Positions 46,103-56,631 of a stretch of 64,000 nt of DNA are shown here, piece after piece. The notes below the pieces were generated by a model. The model did not search any database and was not told where the DNA came from. It saw only the letters and a program-made list of their open reading frames with translations. The stretch is from Hysterangium stoloniferum (taxonomy: Eukaryota; Basidiomycota; Agaricomycetes; Hysterangiales; Hysterangiaceae), in NCBI GenBank assembly GCA_015178975.1, contig WHVD01000011.1, positions 930,001 through 994,000 on the forward strand, read 5' to 3'. The position numbers and the translations under genes were made by a program. Numbering within the stretch: the stretch's first letter is position 1; the number at the start of each line of letters is the position of its first letter.

Positions 46103-47811
46103 ATGATCCTCACAACGAAAGTTGTTGTTGACACAGCAGCAGGCCCTCCGTCGACTGCTGAGTCCAGCTCTCATCTGCCCCCAGTGTACTCCCCCCAGAA
46201 CCAATCCTCAGGCTACCCACAACAAGCTCCTCTTCCAACCCCAGTTCCTATTATTATGTTTAGAACCCGACAGAGCACAAGTCCTCTGTGGCGATTCGTC
46301 AAAGCCTTTTTCGCGGCAGGTGTCATATATATTGTATTTGGTATTCTAATTCAAAGCATTGTCGTCATGGCAAAAAACGCGGCGAGGATTGAGATCATTG
46401 TGCGTTCGATGAGACAATTTTGATCGTATTGACCTTGTTGTATCGTCATTCAGGGATCCGACACCGGCCCAGTACCCTCTGATGGTCGTATCGTTGCTTG
46501 TTTCAATCACAAGACTCCTGAAGACTTACTGGTAGATCCCGCGGAACAAGTACTAATGTCCCAGCAAGAGCAAGCAGACTATTCGGATTCAGTGGATTTA
46601 TCCTACACGATCCCATCCAACTCCAGCGTGATCTTCTTTCTCTCCCGCGGGTCCTACCATTCTGGCGAGGTCACATATGAGCTCTCGGACAAGCCATCCA
46701 GCGGTGATGAGATCGAAATTGACGTCAAGATAAGCTACTACAGAGACTCAATTCTGACACGTTCCAAAGTCTGCGTTCTTGATCGCGATGATGGACGAGG
46801 CATTGGGTTCTTCGTGAGCGATTTCCTGGTCTACACCTTGATTTTTCGATTCCTGATCCTCCTCCCATTAGACCCCTAAGTGGACATATGGCACGCCAAG
46901 CTGGTTACTGCGCCTTAAATTCACCACGATTGTTCGCTTTCCCAGGGTGGAGTCGAGCAGCCAACCCCTCGTCATAAATTCTCTCGAGAGTGACTTGAAT
47001 AATTGGAGCCAACATATGGCTTCACTTGAGAGTCAGACTCTATTCAACAATGTATCGTTGCAATCTAGTAATGCGGCCATTACAATTGATGTGAGTATAT
47101 GCCAAAAGTCGACTTGACCCTGAAGTGAACAATATTTCGAAGGCTATATCCGCCATATCAGGAAGTTTTAAGACGAGTAACGGTCCCATTACCGGGTCAT
47201 TCAATGTTTCCAAGAGTTTGGAACTGCATAGTTCTAATGCGCCTGTCAATGTACAAGTCTCCTTGGAAAATGACCCTACCGCAGAAGCCACGATCTTGGA
47301 CATAAAGACCAGCAACGGGTCAGTGTTTCTAGTATCGCTGGCTATTGTAACGTTGATTAGATTATTGCTTCTTTTCCTTAGGGCGATCAAAGTGCCTGTG
47401 ACCCTAATCTCCACCGATGCGAAGGCAGATGACCCAGCATCATTCCTCGTCTCCACGACGACCAGCAACGCACCCCTGGCCGTTACATTCCCCGAAGCCC
47501 CGAGTACTCGACTGTCACCTTTCTATGTCTTGAATCTCACCGGGAAAACCTCCAATGCGCCCGTTTCCGTAACTTTACATCCCACTTATGAAGGGTCCCT
47601 TTCCCTCAGTAGCTCTCTCTTCAGCCCCAAGGTTACCACGGGCTCCTCGTCTGATCCCTCCGGGGAGAACAGGTCGAGGACGGTAGCAATCACTAAAATC
47701 GTTGGGAAGGCTCTCGAAGCCAATGTCTGGTGGGGAAACGCATACACCGCTCAGAAGGGCAAGGTCGAGCTCAAGACAAGCAATGCGTTTAACGTAGTTA
47801 CATTGCTTTAA
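46103..47811 (+). CDS. membrane-anchored protein with repeated Thr/Ser-Ser-Asn motifs
   Basis: The N-terminal Pro/Ser/Gln-rich cytosolic part is followed by a TM helix (FFAAGVIYIVFGILIQSIVVM). Several exons then encode an extracytoplasmic region. Its C-terminal half repeats a short motif about every 20-30 residues: KTSNGPITG, HSSNAPVNV, KTSNGAIKV, TTSNAPLAV, KTSNAPVSV and a final KTSNAFNVV, each followed by a beta-like stretch. Such spacing suggests a beta-solenoid like that of DUF4097-type putative adhesins. Introns are canonical; the repeat units are not aligned one per exon. Function is unknown; the domain assignment is an inference from the repeat pattern. Confidence 0.65.
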
Positions 47812-48224
47812 ACGTGGATATAGTCAAAGATATCTTCCAGTCTGTAATTTTTTTGTTCTATGATGATCGATCGTGTACCATTACCTACCACGGTGTCTTC
47901 CGGTTTGTTTCAGTATTGGTTATCAGTCCCTGTAATTCGTAGATAAAAAAAGACATCGCGGCGTTGGTCCTAGTCATGCTATGTGAGAACGCGGGCGAGT
48001 TAATCTTTGTGAACCTACGATTTAATTTATCCTGCGTTCAGAATAATCTCAAAGTAATACTTTTCATATGCTCAAGCAGTTTGAAATATTACAAGACTGT
48101 CGTACTCCCTAACAGGATCTTAATCGAGTCTGAAGTCTCGTGAGAGACTAAAACCATGGCTCGAAGATCCAGGCATGCGGCTAGATCTGCTTGTAATATT
48201 TCGTATGACATCAATAATCAGATA
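47812..48224. other. convergent intergenic region
   Basis: About 410 bp between two convergent stops. Presumably terminators and 3' UTRs; nothing else seen. Confidence 0.4.
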
Positions 48225-49049
48225 CTAAGTTGCTCTAGCTATTGGGCCAGCCTTCCATCTCCCTCCATTTTTACCTTTTAAAAGCTCCATCAAACTGTCA
48301 CGGGCAACTAGGACACCTGAAACAGGTTTGCCATTGATTAAAGCACCGTCAAGGCCCAGCCAGTATGAAGAATCTCCGTGAATTTTTAGCCGCAGTTCAG
48401 TATCCTCTAAGCCTCAATGAGTACGTGACATTCGTGAAATTTACATACGCACTCCGAGACAGCTCCAGATCACACTGTTCCTTGCGAAAAATCTTTTCCC
48501 TTCCAAGCAACCGCGAGGAGCCGAACGTTTCCAGCACGATGTGCGTGAGCTCGGGGGGCTGCTTGGGTGCTGCCTTGCTTGCACGAACTGGCGCGTGAAA
48601 GACGCCGTACATCCTCCGCACGATTTGTGCCCGACCAGAGAGGAAGAGGATGCCCAGACCAGTCCCGAAGCTGACGATACCAAACGACACAATGGCACGT
48701 TCTTTCAGTGGTCGCAGCTCTCGTTCGACCTTGGGCGGATCTCCCTCCGTCGTTCCAGGCGAGCCCTTGCCCGCGTCCGCATTTTCAACGATCCTGGTCC
48801 AGCGGCTGAACACGTTTTCGGCACCTACAGCACTCCATGGTTCATGATGTGAGCATGAACGAACGTCGCATGAGCTGAGTAACCCTCTACCTCCAAAGAG
48901 CGAGTCCGAACACGATGGGCCCTATGCGAAAGGGTTAGAGAAACACCCAGACCTCGGGAAATAGGCATACATGTATAACGCGCCCACCAGTCAGGCGAAC
49001 GGGAATAAATCTCGCGTTTAATGCCTTGAGAGACAAGTGGTCGAAACAT
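48225..49049 (-). CDS. hypothetical two-TM protein, possibly mitochondrial (TMEM223-like layout)
   Basis: Exons join in frame from ATG 49049: MFRPLVSQGIKREIYSRSPD, a short exon adding a first helix (WPIVFGLALW), then SRWTRIVENADAGKGSPG, a second helix (SFGIVSFGTGLGILFLSG), LTHIVLETFGSSRLLGREKI, and after an intron DTELRLKIHGDSSYWLGLDG ending WKAGPIARAT. Two membrane helices followed by a soluble beta-rich domain recalls TMEM223-type proteins, but this is weak. Introns have GTATGC, GTAGAG and GTGCGT donors; the acceptor of the second is chosen to keep the helix and TRIVEN in one frame. No enzyme motif seen. Confidence 0.55.
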
Positions 49050-49271
49050 ATTCACTGCTCATGATTATGTAACAAGTTATATTCAGCATCTATCCCAGTC
49101 ATGGTCTTAACAATATACTAATAACTCTAATTACACAGGAGTACTTATTATATATAAAGTCACATGGTATATGGGGCACATCTACTCTTTTCGATCATAT
49201 TGTCCGAGAATTTTGAACCAAGGTATTCAAGTCCTATAGTTGAGTAACCATCTTATTAAAGCTGCGAGGAT

Positions 49272-50195
49272 CTATAGAAACAGGCTCACCTCTTCTACTT
49301 GTTTCGATGTCTCTTCCAAGGCTGTTTTGAATTCATCGAGAGTCTTCAAATCGATTATGGCAAAAATAACTTCCTCAAAGGAGTGCGCGAATCGGCTATT
49401 TGGACGAACAAGAAGTTCAGCCCACAGCCTTGCCACCATGGGCACAGAATTTTGGAAGACACCTGTGCCAAAGGATCCCAACACAAGTCTGGAGACCCCC
49501 CTCGTTTCAAAGACAACCAGAATCCGCGACATTCGCTCCCTCATGACGGTCTCAATCCGTTTCTCTTCGCTTATGGCGTCAAGACTACGCTGCCGGACAA
49601 CGCCAGCATTAACAGCTGGCGAAGTCACCACGTCAATTTGGTAGGGTTCGTGCCACCCGCCGGCATCATCTCGAAATATCGTGACGCCAGGCGACCATAT
49701 GATGGAATGGGAGTAATAGCATCCACGATTGTCCCTCTTGTGTGATGAATAGAATTCCGTAGCAGTTTGTGACATCAGAGAGGGGTATATACTCGAGGAA
49801 CGCGCGATGCTTTCCTCCTGAGCGTTTGCACCACTAAGAAAGCCTCCTCCCGGTTTCGTGGCCGACGCGAAGTTCAGCACGCCGACTTTAGGGAGAGCAG
49901 CCGTCCCCTGACTTGTGTCACTGGTGGGAGCGGTCAGTGATGTCTTGGCCAGCAATGAAGCTGCCTCCAGCGTTGAGGCGCGTTCGACCGTTATTTGGCA
50001 CCTGCGACTTTTCGTTGCGGGGGCAGGTATAGATGAGGCCCAGTTAGACAGATCACTGGGGAGATATAGGACTGTTCCTGCGACTCGAGGTACGATATAC
50101 GTGCTGCTGTTCAGTATGAAGGACCCGTTTTCAAGGGCTTTGAGAGTTGACTCTGCAATCAGCTTGCGACCGTGCCGATTCTTGCTGAAAGCCAT
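49272..50195 (-). CDS. bacterial-type poly(ADP-ribose) glycohydrolase (TIGR02452/DUF2263 family)
   Basis: A single uninterrupted frame of 307 aa, MAFSKNRHGRKLIAESTLKA to EEVSLFL. The macrodomain-like core has VGVLNFASATKPGGGFLSGA followed by NAQEE, which fits the GGG-x(6-8)-QEE catalytic signature of bacterial-type PARG; the second Glu would be the catalytic acid. Downstream segments GCYYSHSIIWSPGVTIFRDD and LVLGSFGTGVFQNSVPMVA are also family hallmarks. The enzyme removes poly(ADP-ribose) from proteins. Lack of introns is unusual in this window. The family is known in bacteria and filamentous fungi, so old transfer is possible. Adjacent genes give no functional hint. Confidence 0.85.
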   Translation of the reverse strand: MAFSKNRHGRKLIAESTLKALENGSFILNSSTYIVPRVAGTVLYLPSDLSNWASSIPAPATKSRRCQITVERASTLEAASLLAKTSLTAPTSDTSQGTAALPKVGVLNFASATKPGGGFLSGANAQEESIARSSSIYPSLMSQTATEFYSSHKRDNRGCYYSHSIIWSPGVTIFRDDAGGWHEPYQIDVVTSPAVNAGVVRQRSLDAISEEKRIETVMRERMSRILVVFETRGVSRLVLGSFGTGVFQNSVPMVARLWAELLVRPNSRFAHSFEEVIFAIIDLKTLDEFKTALEETSKQVEEVSLFL

Positions 50196-50485
50196 AATTG
50201 CGGAGGATGAACGGTGCGTGAATATAGTACAGGGGGCAAGGTGTCTCGGATATGGCTGTGCTGCGCCTAATCATGACGATACCATTACACATACATCTCT
50301 CCCACTACACCTAATATTCACCTCGCCTAATTGTTGCTAGCAGTTACACAAGCTGCCTCCTATGGCTACCGCAAGGCTATTACCCGACCCTCCTACCATT
50401 GTGTTCTCAGGTATAACAGCAGCTTGGGCTATAGCACTGTATTTCTTATAAATAGTGCTATGTAGACTGGTCACGAATACAAAGC

Positions 50486-51407
50486 ATGGAATCGCCTGCC
50501 ACCGACGGCAGCGTGCCTCCTTCGCCGTTGACTGGGATGATAAGAAGGCACAAGGTCTATTATTTTGATAATGATCAAGTCATATTTTTAGTTCGTCATG
50601 ATACCATCTTGTGTGGAAACACGAGCTCTATTGATTTGATGCGTGCAGGTTGAGGAGACCTTATTCAAGGTCCATCGCAGCATTTTAATGAGGCATTCTG
50701 CAGTATTTCGTGACATGGTATGCCTTCGCTATCCTGGCTGAAATAGTAGGTATTAAGCACTCAATGCTTCTTAGTTTGACATGCCGCAAACCGTTGGCGA
50801 AACTCTGGAGGGCAGTTGCGACCAGGCGCCGTGAGTAAACGTTTTATGCGTACACTATGCTGTTGGCTTCATAATTCACTCCAGTATCCGACTGGAAGAC
50901 GTCAAAGCACAGGACTTTGAGCACCTTCTAGGTATTCTCTACCCCTCCGTCATAGGCAAGCATGTTGCTACCCTCCCCGAGTGGATATCCATCCTCCAGC
51001 TTGCCACACGATGGCTCTTCGACGACATCCGCAGCCTCGCTATTGCCGAACTCGCCGATCTCAAGATCGAGCCAGTCCAGAAGGTCGCTATTGCCATCCA
51101 GTGTGACATTCCCGAATGGCTACATTCGTCATACATGGCACTTTGTGATAGACCCAATCCTTTGACTATCGAAGAAGCTCGCAGACTGGGATTGGAGGTT
51201 GCGACACAACTGGCTTGTGCGCGTGAAATTTTTCGGGACAATCGTTATCGGCATAAGAGAGACGTAGATTTATCGAGCATTGTTTCGGAGGTTTTTGGGA
51301 CGGTCCCGCCCAAGCACGACGATAAACCGCCTGAATTGGTTCTCAAATATACCCAATCTTGGAACACGTTACCCGGCCAGCCATGGAATAACCTTCCGGG
51401 CCTATGA
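50486..51407 (+). CDS. BTB/POZ domain protein
   Basis: Exon 1 (from ATG 50486, ESPATDGSVPPSPLTGMIRR) runs to YYFDNDQVIFL, and after an intron VEETLFKVHRSILMRHSAVF leads into FDMP. Another exon gives IRLEDVKAQDFEHLLGILYP and WISILQLATRWLFDDIRSLA. This is the fungal BTB fold: VHRSIL in the first helix pair, then the YP-x(8-12)-W segment. Such proteins can serve as Cullin-3 substrate adaptors or dimerise. The C-terminus has the echo SWNTLPGQPWNNLPG. Large BTB families are typical of mushrooms; the target is unknown. It is divergent from the PARG gene with about 290 bp between starts. Confidence 0.85.
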
Positions 51408-51514
51408 TCTAAACAACTTTATGCGACTGCTAGATATTATACGAATACAATCATGCATTAACGGATAAAGTCATATATGTATGAATAGTACAACAAATCA
51501 CGCCTCGTGCGGAA

Positions 51515-52637
51515 TCAAACACTGACTTCGAGCCAGCTCGTGCCTTTCTTACATCTCGCAAGGGCAATCTCTTGCGATAAGCCAAGACTCATCCCGCGAC
51601 GGTGTTGACGTCGACGCGACTGAGGTACGGCCTCGAACGGTGCCAACGTAAACAAATCTTGGGGAATATCCAGTACGGATGCAGCCTTTCGTGAGATATG
51701 TAGCCATGGTGCCACCTGTGTTCCCTCAGTAATGTTACGCACGTGTAATAGACAACTAGGTTTACCTCGGATGACACGATCTGGGGTTTCGATACAAATT
51801 CCATAGGCGGTAAGGCCAAAGCATCTAAATCCGTGTTTTGAATGGACTGTTCTTCCTCGTAGTCTTCCGCATCATCACCATATAGGGTGGATAACCTCAA
51901 CTGTGCCATCTTCTCTTCTCGAGTCATTTTCGGTAGTTCAGTTGATTGCGGTTGGTCCGACGACACGGCAGAATCCCAACACAGGGCCGCAAAAGAGTCT
52001 ATTGGGGAGCATATAAGCTCTTCGTCAAGACAGTCGATAAGTTTCGTCTTCAATGATGAAGAAGAGAGACTGTCGGAGTCATCATCAGTTGCAACCATGG
52101 TACGGCTATCTTGCGACTCGAAAGACAATGAAGACGAGGAGGAAGACTGAACGCCGAATGTGAGAATGGAGAGTCTGTTCGTCATCTCTACCGATCGTTC
52201 GTCACTGTCGTCATCATCTTCGTCAAACCATTGCTGATCGCTGATATCGTACGATGCCGCGTCGGAAATGCTGAATGTTTCTTGCCGTGGCGAATCGTCG
52301 TACCAATCACTCATAGGCGGTGTCATGGGTAGAACAGAGGTAATACGGAGATATGAAGAACAGGTTGAATTCCGAAATCGTCGAGGCCGCAGAATGGATT
52401 CAACGCACAGAGCGCTGTCCTTGTCGGACGGATAGAGTGCAGACAACCTGTTCGAGACAGTCTCGTCCCGTAGTGCGCCGCCACCGAATGACATGTCCAC
52501 TGAAGCCCTCGTAATATTCATGCTAGGGGCACAACGTGAAGTGGAAGTCAATGGAGCATTAACTACTGAGATCTGTATGATTGTTAGATGAAGTCCAGCT
52601 AGTGCAGTGCACAACGTACGTTACAGGGACCGTTCAT
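51515..52637 (-). CDS. unknown Ser/Asp-rich protein
   Basis: Three exons: a tiny first one (MNGPCN, from ATG 52637, donor GTACGT), a long exon (ISVVNAPLTSTSRCAPSM onward) and a last exon joined at IVSSE-VAPWLHISRKAASV. The middle is disordered and acidic: WFDEDDDDSDERSVEM, a Ser run, DDDSDSLSSSSLK. A more ordered segment near TREEKMAQLRLSTLYGDDAE and the C-terminus RRRQHRRGMSLGLSQEIALA is basic. No domain recognised; likely a nuclear or regulatory protein, but that is a guess. The tail ends WLEVSV at the TGA/TAA side of 51515. Confidence 0.6.
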
Positions 52638-52994
52638 ATCGTTTACTGAGAAATATATGAGCGCTGCTCCAGTTACGGAAAATACTAGGAGAATGCAGAG
52701 ACCGAACTCGCGTGGCTTCAGTTAAGTAGTGTCTAGGACTCAGGGCTCACGAGGCCGGTCCGTGAGGAGAGCCATGATTGAGCCACCAAGTGCATTTATG
52801 AGACATGCTCGAGGCAAAGAGTACAATAGCTTTTTGTTCTTATAACAAGAGTGTTCTAACCGAGAGATCCTGGACGGGAAGATAATTGTGATCCCCAAAA
52901 CGATCATATCACGTGATTCGCCAATCATGCCTATTTTAGGGTCAATAAGGAGTCAAAAAGATCTTGTGTACTCAATCTATTTGTTCCACTCTCC
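52638..52994. other. divergent intergenic region
   Basis: About 360 bp between divergent starts (the Ser/Asp-rich gene and the cyclase-family gene). Nothing recognised. Confidence 0.4.
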
Positions 52995-53669
52995 ATGAAC
53001 TCGGCAGAAAGCATCATTGATCTGTCCCATAGTGTTGATCCATCCACTCAGGTATATCCTGGGGATCCAAAGTTCTCCTCTTGTCCAGCTTTGACTCTTG
53101 AGAAAGATGGATTCAACGTCATGGCGATAAGCATGGGTACCCACACCGGAACTCATGTGGACGCTCCGTCTCACTCTATCAAGGATGGTGCATCCATAAC
53201 TCAGGTGGATCTCTCGCTCTTCCAGGGCTCAGCTCTAGTAATCGACGTGCGGGGGAAACGCCCCAGAGAAAAGATAACATGGGATGATTTGAAGCCGCAG
53301 ATGTCACGAATGCAGAAAGGACAGATTGTGATCCTGCACACAGGCTGGTCAATGTACTGGCAATCACCCAAATACATCGACCATCCTTTCTTAGATCGGT
53401 CGGCAGCAGAGGGCTTGATGAACGCTGGGGCTCGAACCATAGCTATGGATTGCATGTCCCCGGATGAGACTGTCCACGAAGGCATGGAATCTAGCGGTGT
53501 TTTCGACGCGCACGAGGTTATTCTTTCTCAAGGTGGCATTATCGCAGAGAATCTGACGAATGTGGCGGCAATTTCCCATGGAAACTTCACAATAAGCCTG
53601 CTACCGTTAAAGCTGACGGATGCAGATGGTTCTCCAGTCAGAGCTGTGGCCTGGAGTTCTGATACATGA
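52995..53669 (+). CDS. cyclase/kynurenine-formamidase-family metal hydrolase, intronless
   Basis: A single open frame of 224 aa from ATG 52995 (MNSAESIIDLSHSVDPSTQV). It has the family hallmark HTGTHVDAPSH (the His-x-Gly-Thr-His-x-Asp-x-Pro metal site) after YPGDP, and a later DCMSPDE followed by HEVIL. The fold is shared by bacterial kynurenine formamidase (KynB), isatin hydrolase and polyketide cyclase-like enzymes. The full length is close to the usual 205-230 aa. Likely cytosolic hydrolysis of an amide or lactone-type bond; the substrate is not known. Lack of introns in an intron-dense genome fits horizontal acquisition or retroposition. Confidence 0.85.
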   Translation: MNSAESIIDLSHSVDPSTQVYPGDPKFSSCPALTLEKDGFNVMAISMGTHTGTHVDAPSHSIKDGASITQVDLSLFQGSALVIDVRGKRPREKITWDDLKPQMSRMQKGQIVILHTGWSMYWQSPKYIDHPFLDRSAAEGLMNAGARTIAMDCMSPDETVHEGMESSGVFDAHEVILSQGGIIAENLTNVAAISHGNFTISLLPLKLTDADGSPVRAVAWSSDT

Positions 53670-53911
53670 TGATGTTAAATATTTTGGGAATCTCAATGTA
53701 TTAGGGCAAAGCACACTGTTGTATAACGCTAACTACATGACCTTTATCTCAGAATCAATCACGGGAGTCTCGCAGCTTCTATGGCTCGCAGACTCCAACA
53801 GATGTACATATATAATGATAGCATTGGTTACTACTAGCTGTTATTTGCACCAGTGAAGCAATGAAAATTGAATAAGGCCCTATAAGCAAATAAGTGGCTC
53901 CGATCGACGTG

Positions 53912-55346
53912 ATGTCACGCGTTATTCGACGCGTTTGTCTCAGCGTTGGACTTGAATACGATAAGGGCATGACTTCCGTCTCCTTCCTTCCGCCACCAGC
54001 TCTCAACATCGTCCAGCCAACCCCTCCTCGATCGGATAAGCGCTACTATCGTTTACTCTACCGTGGCTCTCTCTCGCTACCGGACTCGGAACTCGTGTTA
54101 GATGGTGCGTTTTGTTAACACACCGCGTTCTTAGTCTAAATAAACCTCTTTTAGGAATTACCTTCGTTGCTCATGTTCCCCCTTCATCCCCAGAATCACT
54201 CATGGAGTCACCCATAGCTTTGGCTCTGGAGTCAATGAGGGGTAGACCTAGGTTGCGGTTAATCGGCGTGGTAAAGATGTCTGAGGTACATCATGAGCGT
54301 ACAGGAGATATCAATATGTCAGTGCCAAATATCATCTTCTCTTTTGCTTTCATTTCATTTCATTCGTTGTTCCAGGTACATTCATCCTCGGTCAACACTT
54401 GCTCTTAATTTCTTTGAGAACACGCTATGTTCAGATCAAATCGGTCAGAGGGGTCATACAGATACGGCAATTAGAATAGGTCTCGGTGATGGACGTATGT
54501 CGACGTTATTGATAGTTTTCTTCGTAATAATGTCTTGATTCCTACTGATCAGATGGTCTCGATGAGTCCGATCTACTTGTGTTTGGAACCCTATCTCCCT
54601 CGCAATCTACTCTCAAGTTGACCGTGGCACGGATGATCTCACCTCCTGCCCCCAAGCGGCCTCGTCCCGATGATCCTACACCACGAAGGCCACCTATCAT
54701 GGAATTCCCTAGAGACCATCCCGTACACAAGCGACGCCGGGTTGGTCTCGATGACATGATAAGCCAGCAGCTGGGAGGGAAAAGAGGCAAGATCAAGCAG
54801 CCAATCGATTTGAAATCGTTGATGGCCAGAGATCTTGTCTTTAAAAGACCTGATGCGTTACTTGGCATAGCTGACAAACCCAAAGGGAAAACAAAAGCCA
54901 CCGCACAAGGCTCATCCTTCAGGACACCCGCTTTACCAGAACATTCAGCGGAGGAAGGGGATGTGTTTATGGTGCCCTTGTCATCCAAACCCACTGGTAT
55001 TCAGGATATGGAATTATCAAACAAAACGGCAAGTCCACCCATTTCTGTTGTGCTTCTGCTGAAATGTTCTCGTTAGACGATCAAGAAGACGGTTGTGAAA
55101 GCTTTGGCAGGCCGTGGTATGCCCAAGGAACACCCTGATTTCAAGGAACTCTTTGGTTGGGCTACAAGAGGAGTCGGGTTCGCGTTGGTAAGTAGGCTGA
55201 CTTTCTTCTAATCTGATGTTGCTTAATTCTTATAGCGGAAGAAAATAAAGATTGTGAAAGTGGGCTGTGAAGATATAGAACGCTTGGTGGATTCGCATGT
55301 GTTGATGTACTTTGATGGATTTGGTGGTCCATCTGGAAAAGGATGA
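53912..55346 (+). CDS. Sld7-like DNA replication initiation factor
   Basis: Starts MSRVIRRVCLSVGLEYDKGM at 53912 (an upstream in-frame GTG is not used). Exons continue GITFVAHVPPSSPESLMESP, YIHPRSTLALNFFENTL, ESDLLVFGTLSPSQSTLKLT, then a basic Pro-rich linker (APKRPRPDDPTPRRPPI) and QQLGGKRGKIKQPIDLKSLM. The C-terminal domain reads TIKKTVVKALAGRGMPKEHP followed by FKELFGWATRGVGFALR and ends VLMYFDGFGG. The N-terminal beta part plus the C-terminal helical block resembles Sld7, partner of Sld3 in origin firing. The match is by pattern, so moderate confidence. Introns are short and canonical. Confidence 0.6.
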
Positions 55347-55611
55347 TTTATAGTTATGTTTTAAGGACTGTATTATAAAATGTAGCCCTAGTATTCTTTG
55401 TGGTTTGTTTATCATTTTTGACTCAAGGAACGAAATTGATATTAAAAGGAGCAAAGCATCTTTATCAAGGAAATACAGCATCCTCCCAAGCAAACCGACA
55501 AGATTAACCCAAAATCATATTATACTTTGTATGCTGCGCACTAGTTGGGGACCTAGACTCCTGATACAGCAGCGTGTGAGATTAACCAAGGTCCGACGAC
55601 GCTGGGCCAAC

Positions 55612-56184
55612 TCAGAAACGGCACAAGTTGGAAGAAACCTGCTTCCTTTCTGGCAGGCGAACGCGGACAAAATCACTTATATTGAAATCCTCTCTCTTCG
55701 TACATTTACCCGCATCCAACAACTTCCGAAAGACAGAACGTTTTCCGTGTGTAATTTTTGTATCGACAGTAAAGTCGGCTCTCTGTGGAGAGGTTTGTGA
55801 GCAGCGGCGGGCAGAACAGGTTGGCTCGGCTCGAAGGTCCTGGGAGGATAAAGGTGTTCGCAAACAAGGCATGTCTAAATGACTGTTGGCTACGCAATCC
55901 GGCCTGCCACTGCTTCCTGCTTGTGCCCCATCGTTGACTTCGGTTTCCGTCCCGACCACGATGAGGGAGGGATTGGACTCCAGAAGGTTCGGCCTATCAG
56001 GCAAGCCGCCAGGGATCATCATATCCATCTATCACAACGATCGGTTATGTGTTTAAGGGATTAAATTTTTAAGACTAACCATTTGCAGAATGGAACGAAC
56101 CTCGCGTGTCATCTCGCGTTTCACCATGAGAGGTCCAGAGATGACAGGGAAGGAACCTGCAGTGACTGATTTCGACCCCGGCAT
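55612..56184 (-). CDS. unknown two-exon protein
   Basis: Exon 1 (56080-56184) MPGSKSVTAGSFPVISGPLM joins in phase to exon 2 (55612-56028) MDMMIPGGLPDRPNLLESNP, with donor GTTAGT and acceptor GATAG. The product is 173 aa, rich in Ser, Pro and charged residues, with no TM or domain seen. The C-terminus (RKLLDAGKCTKREDFNISDF) is more ordered. The coding call rests on the clean splice and length; the gene is near the end of a convergent Sld7-like gene. Confidence 0.45.
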
Positions 56185-56631
56185 AATGAATGGAAAGAGT
56201 TCGAAGTGCTGGTATAATATTAGTTGGTTGAAGTAGAGACTAGTGTCGCTGGTACTTAATAGCCACGAGCATGGAGATATTTATACGCTAATATAAGGAA
56301 GGGGCCACAGTAAATTTTCTATGGAAAATGTCCCACCAGGGTCAATAGAAAAATCAATAGCCAATGCAGTGGGAATATTGCTTTGGAGAACAAAAGGCTC
56401 CTTGAAAGACCTTCCACAAGACGAAGTGACACCGTCGCTGGGGCATTTCACAAGCTTGAGCTTAGACCATTGCATATGGTACCAGTACAAGAGGCAGCTT
56501 CGTTTCAAAATGCGATTAAAACAGAGGATTCTGAAGGAGACAACTAGAACAGAGCGAGTACCAAGTCACACAGGCTGTCACAATTCTTAAAGATTCAAGT
56601 TGTCGCCAATGAATATATATATTGTATTTAA
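56185..56631. other. intergenic, nothing recognised
   Basis: About 450 bp between the unknown gene start and the stop of glucosidase II alpha, both on the minus strand. The open frame at 56321-56590 (+) has no resemblance to a family. Confidence 0.35.
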
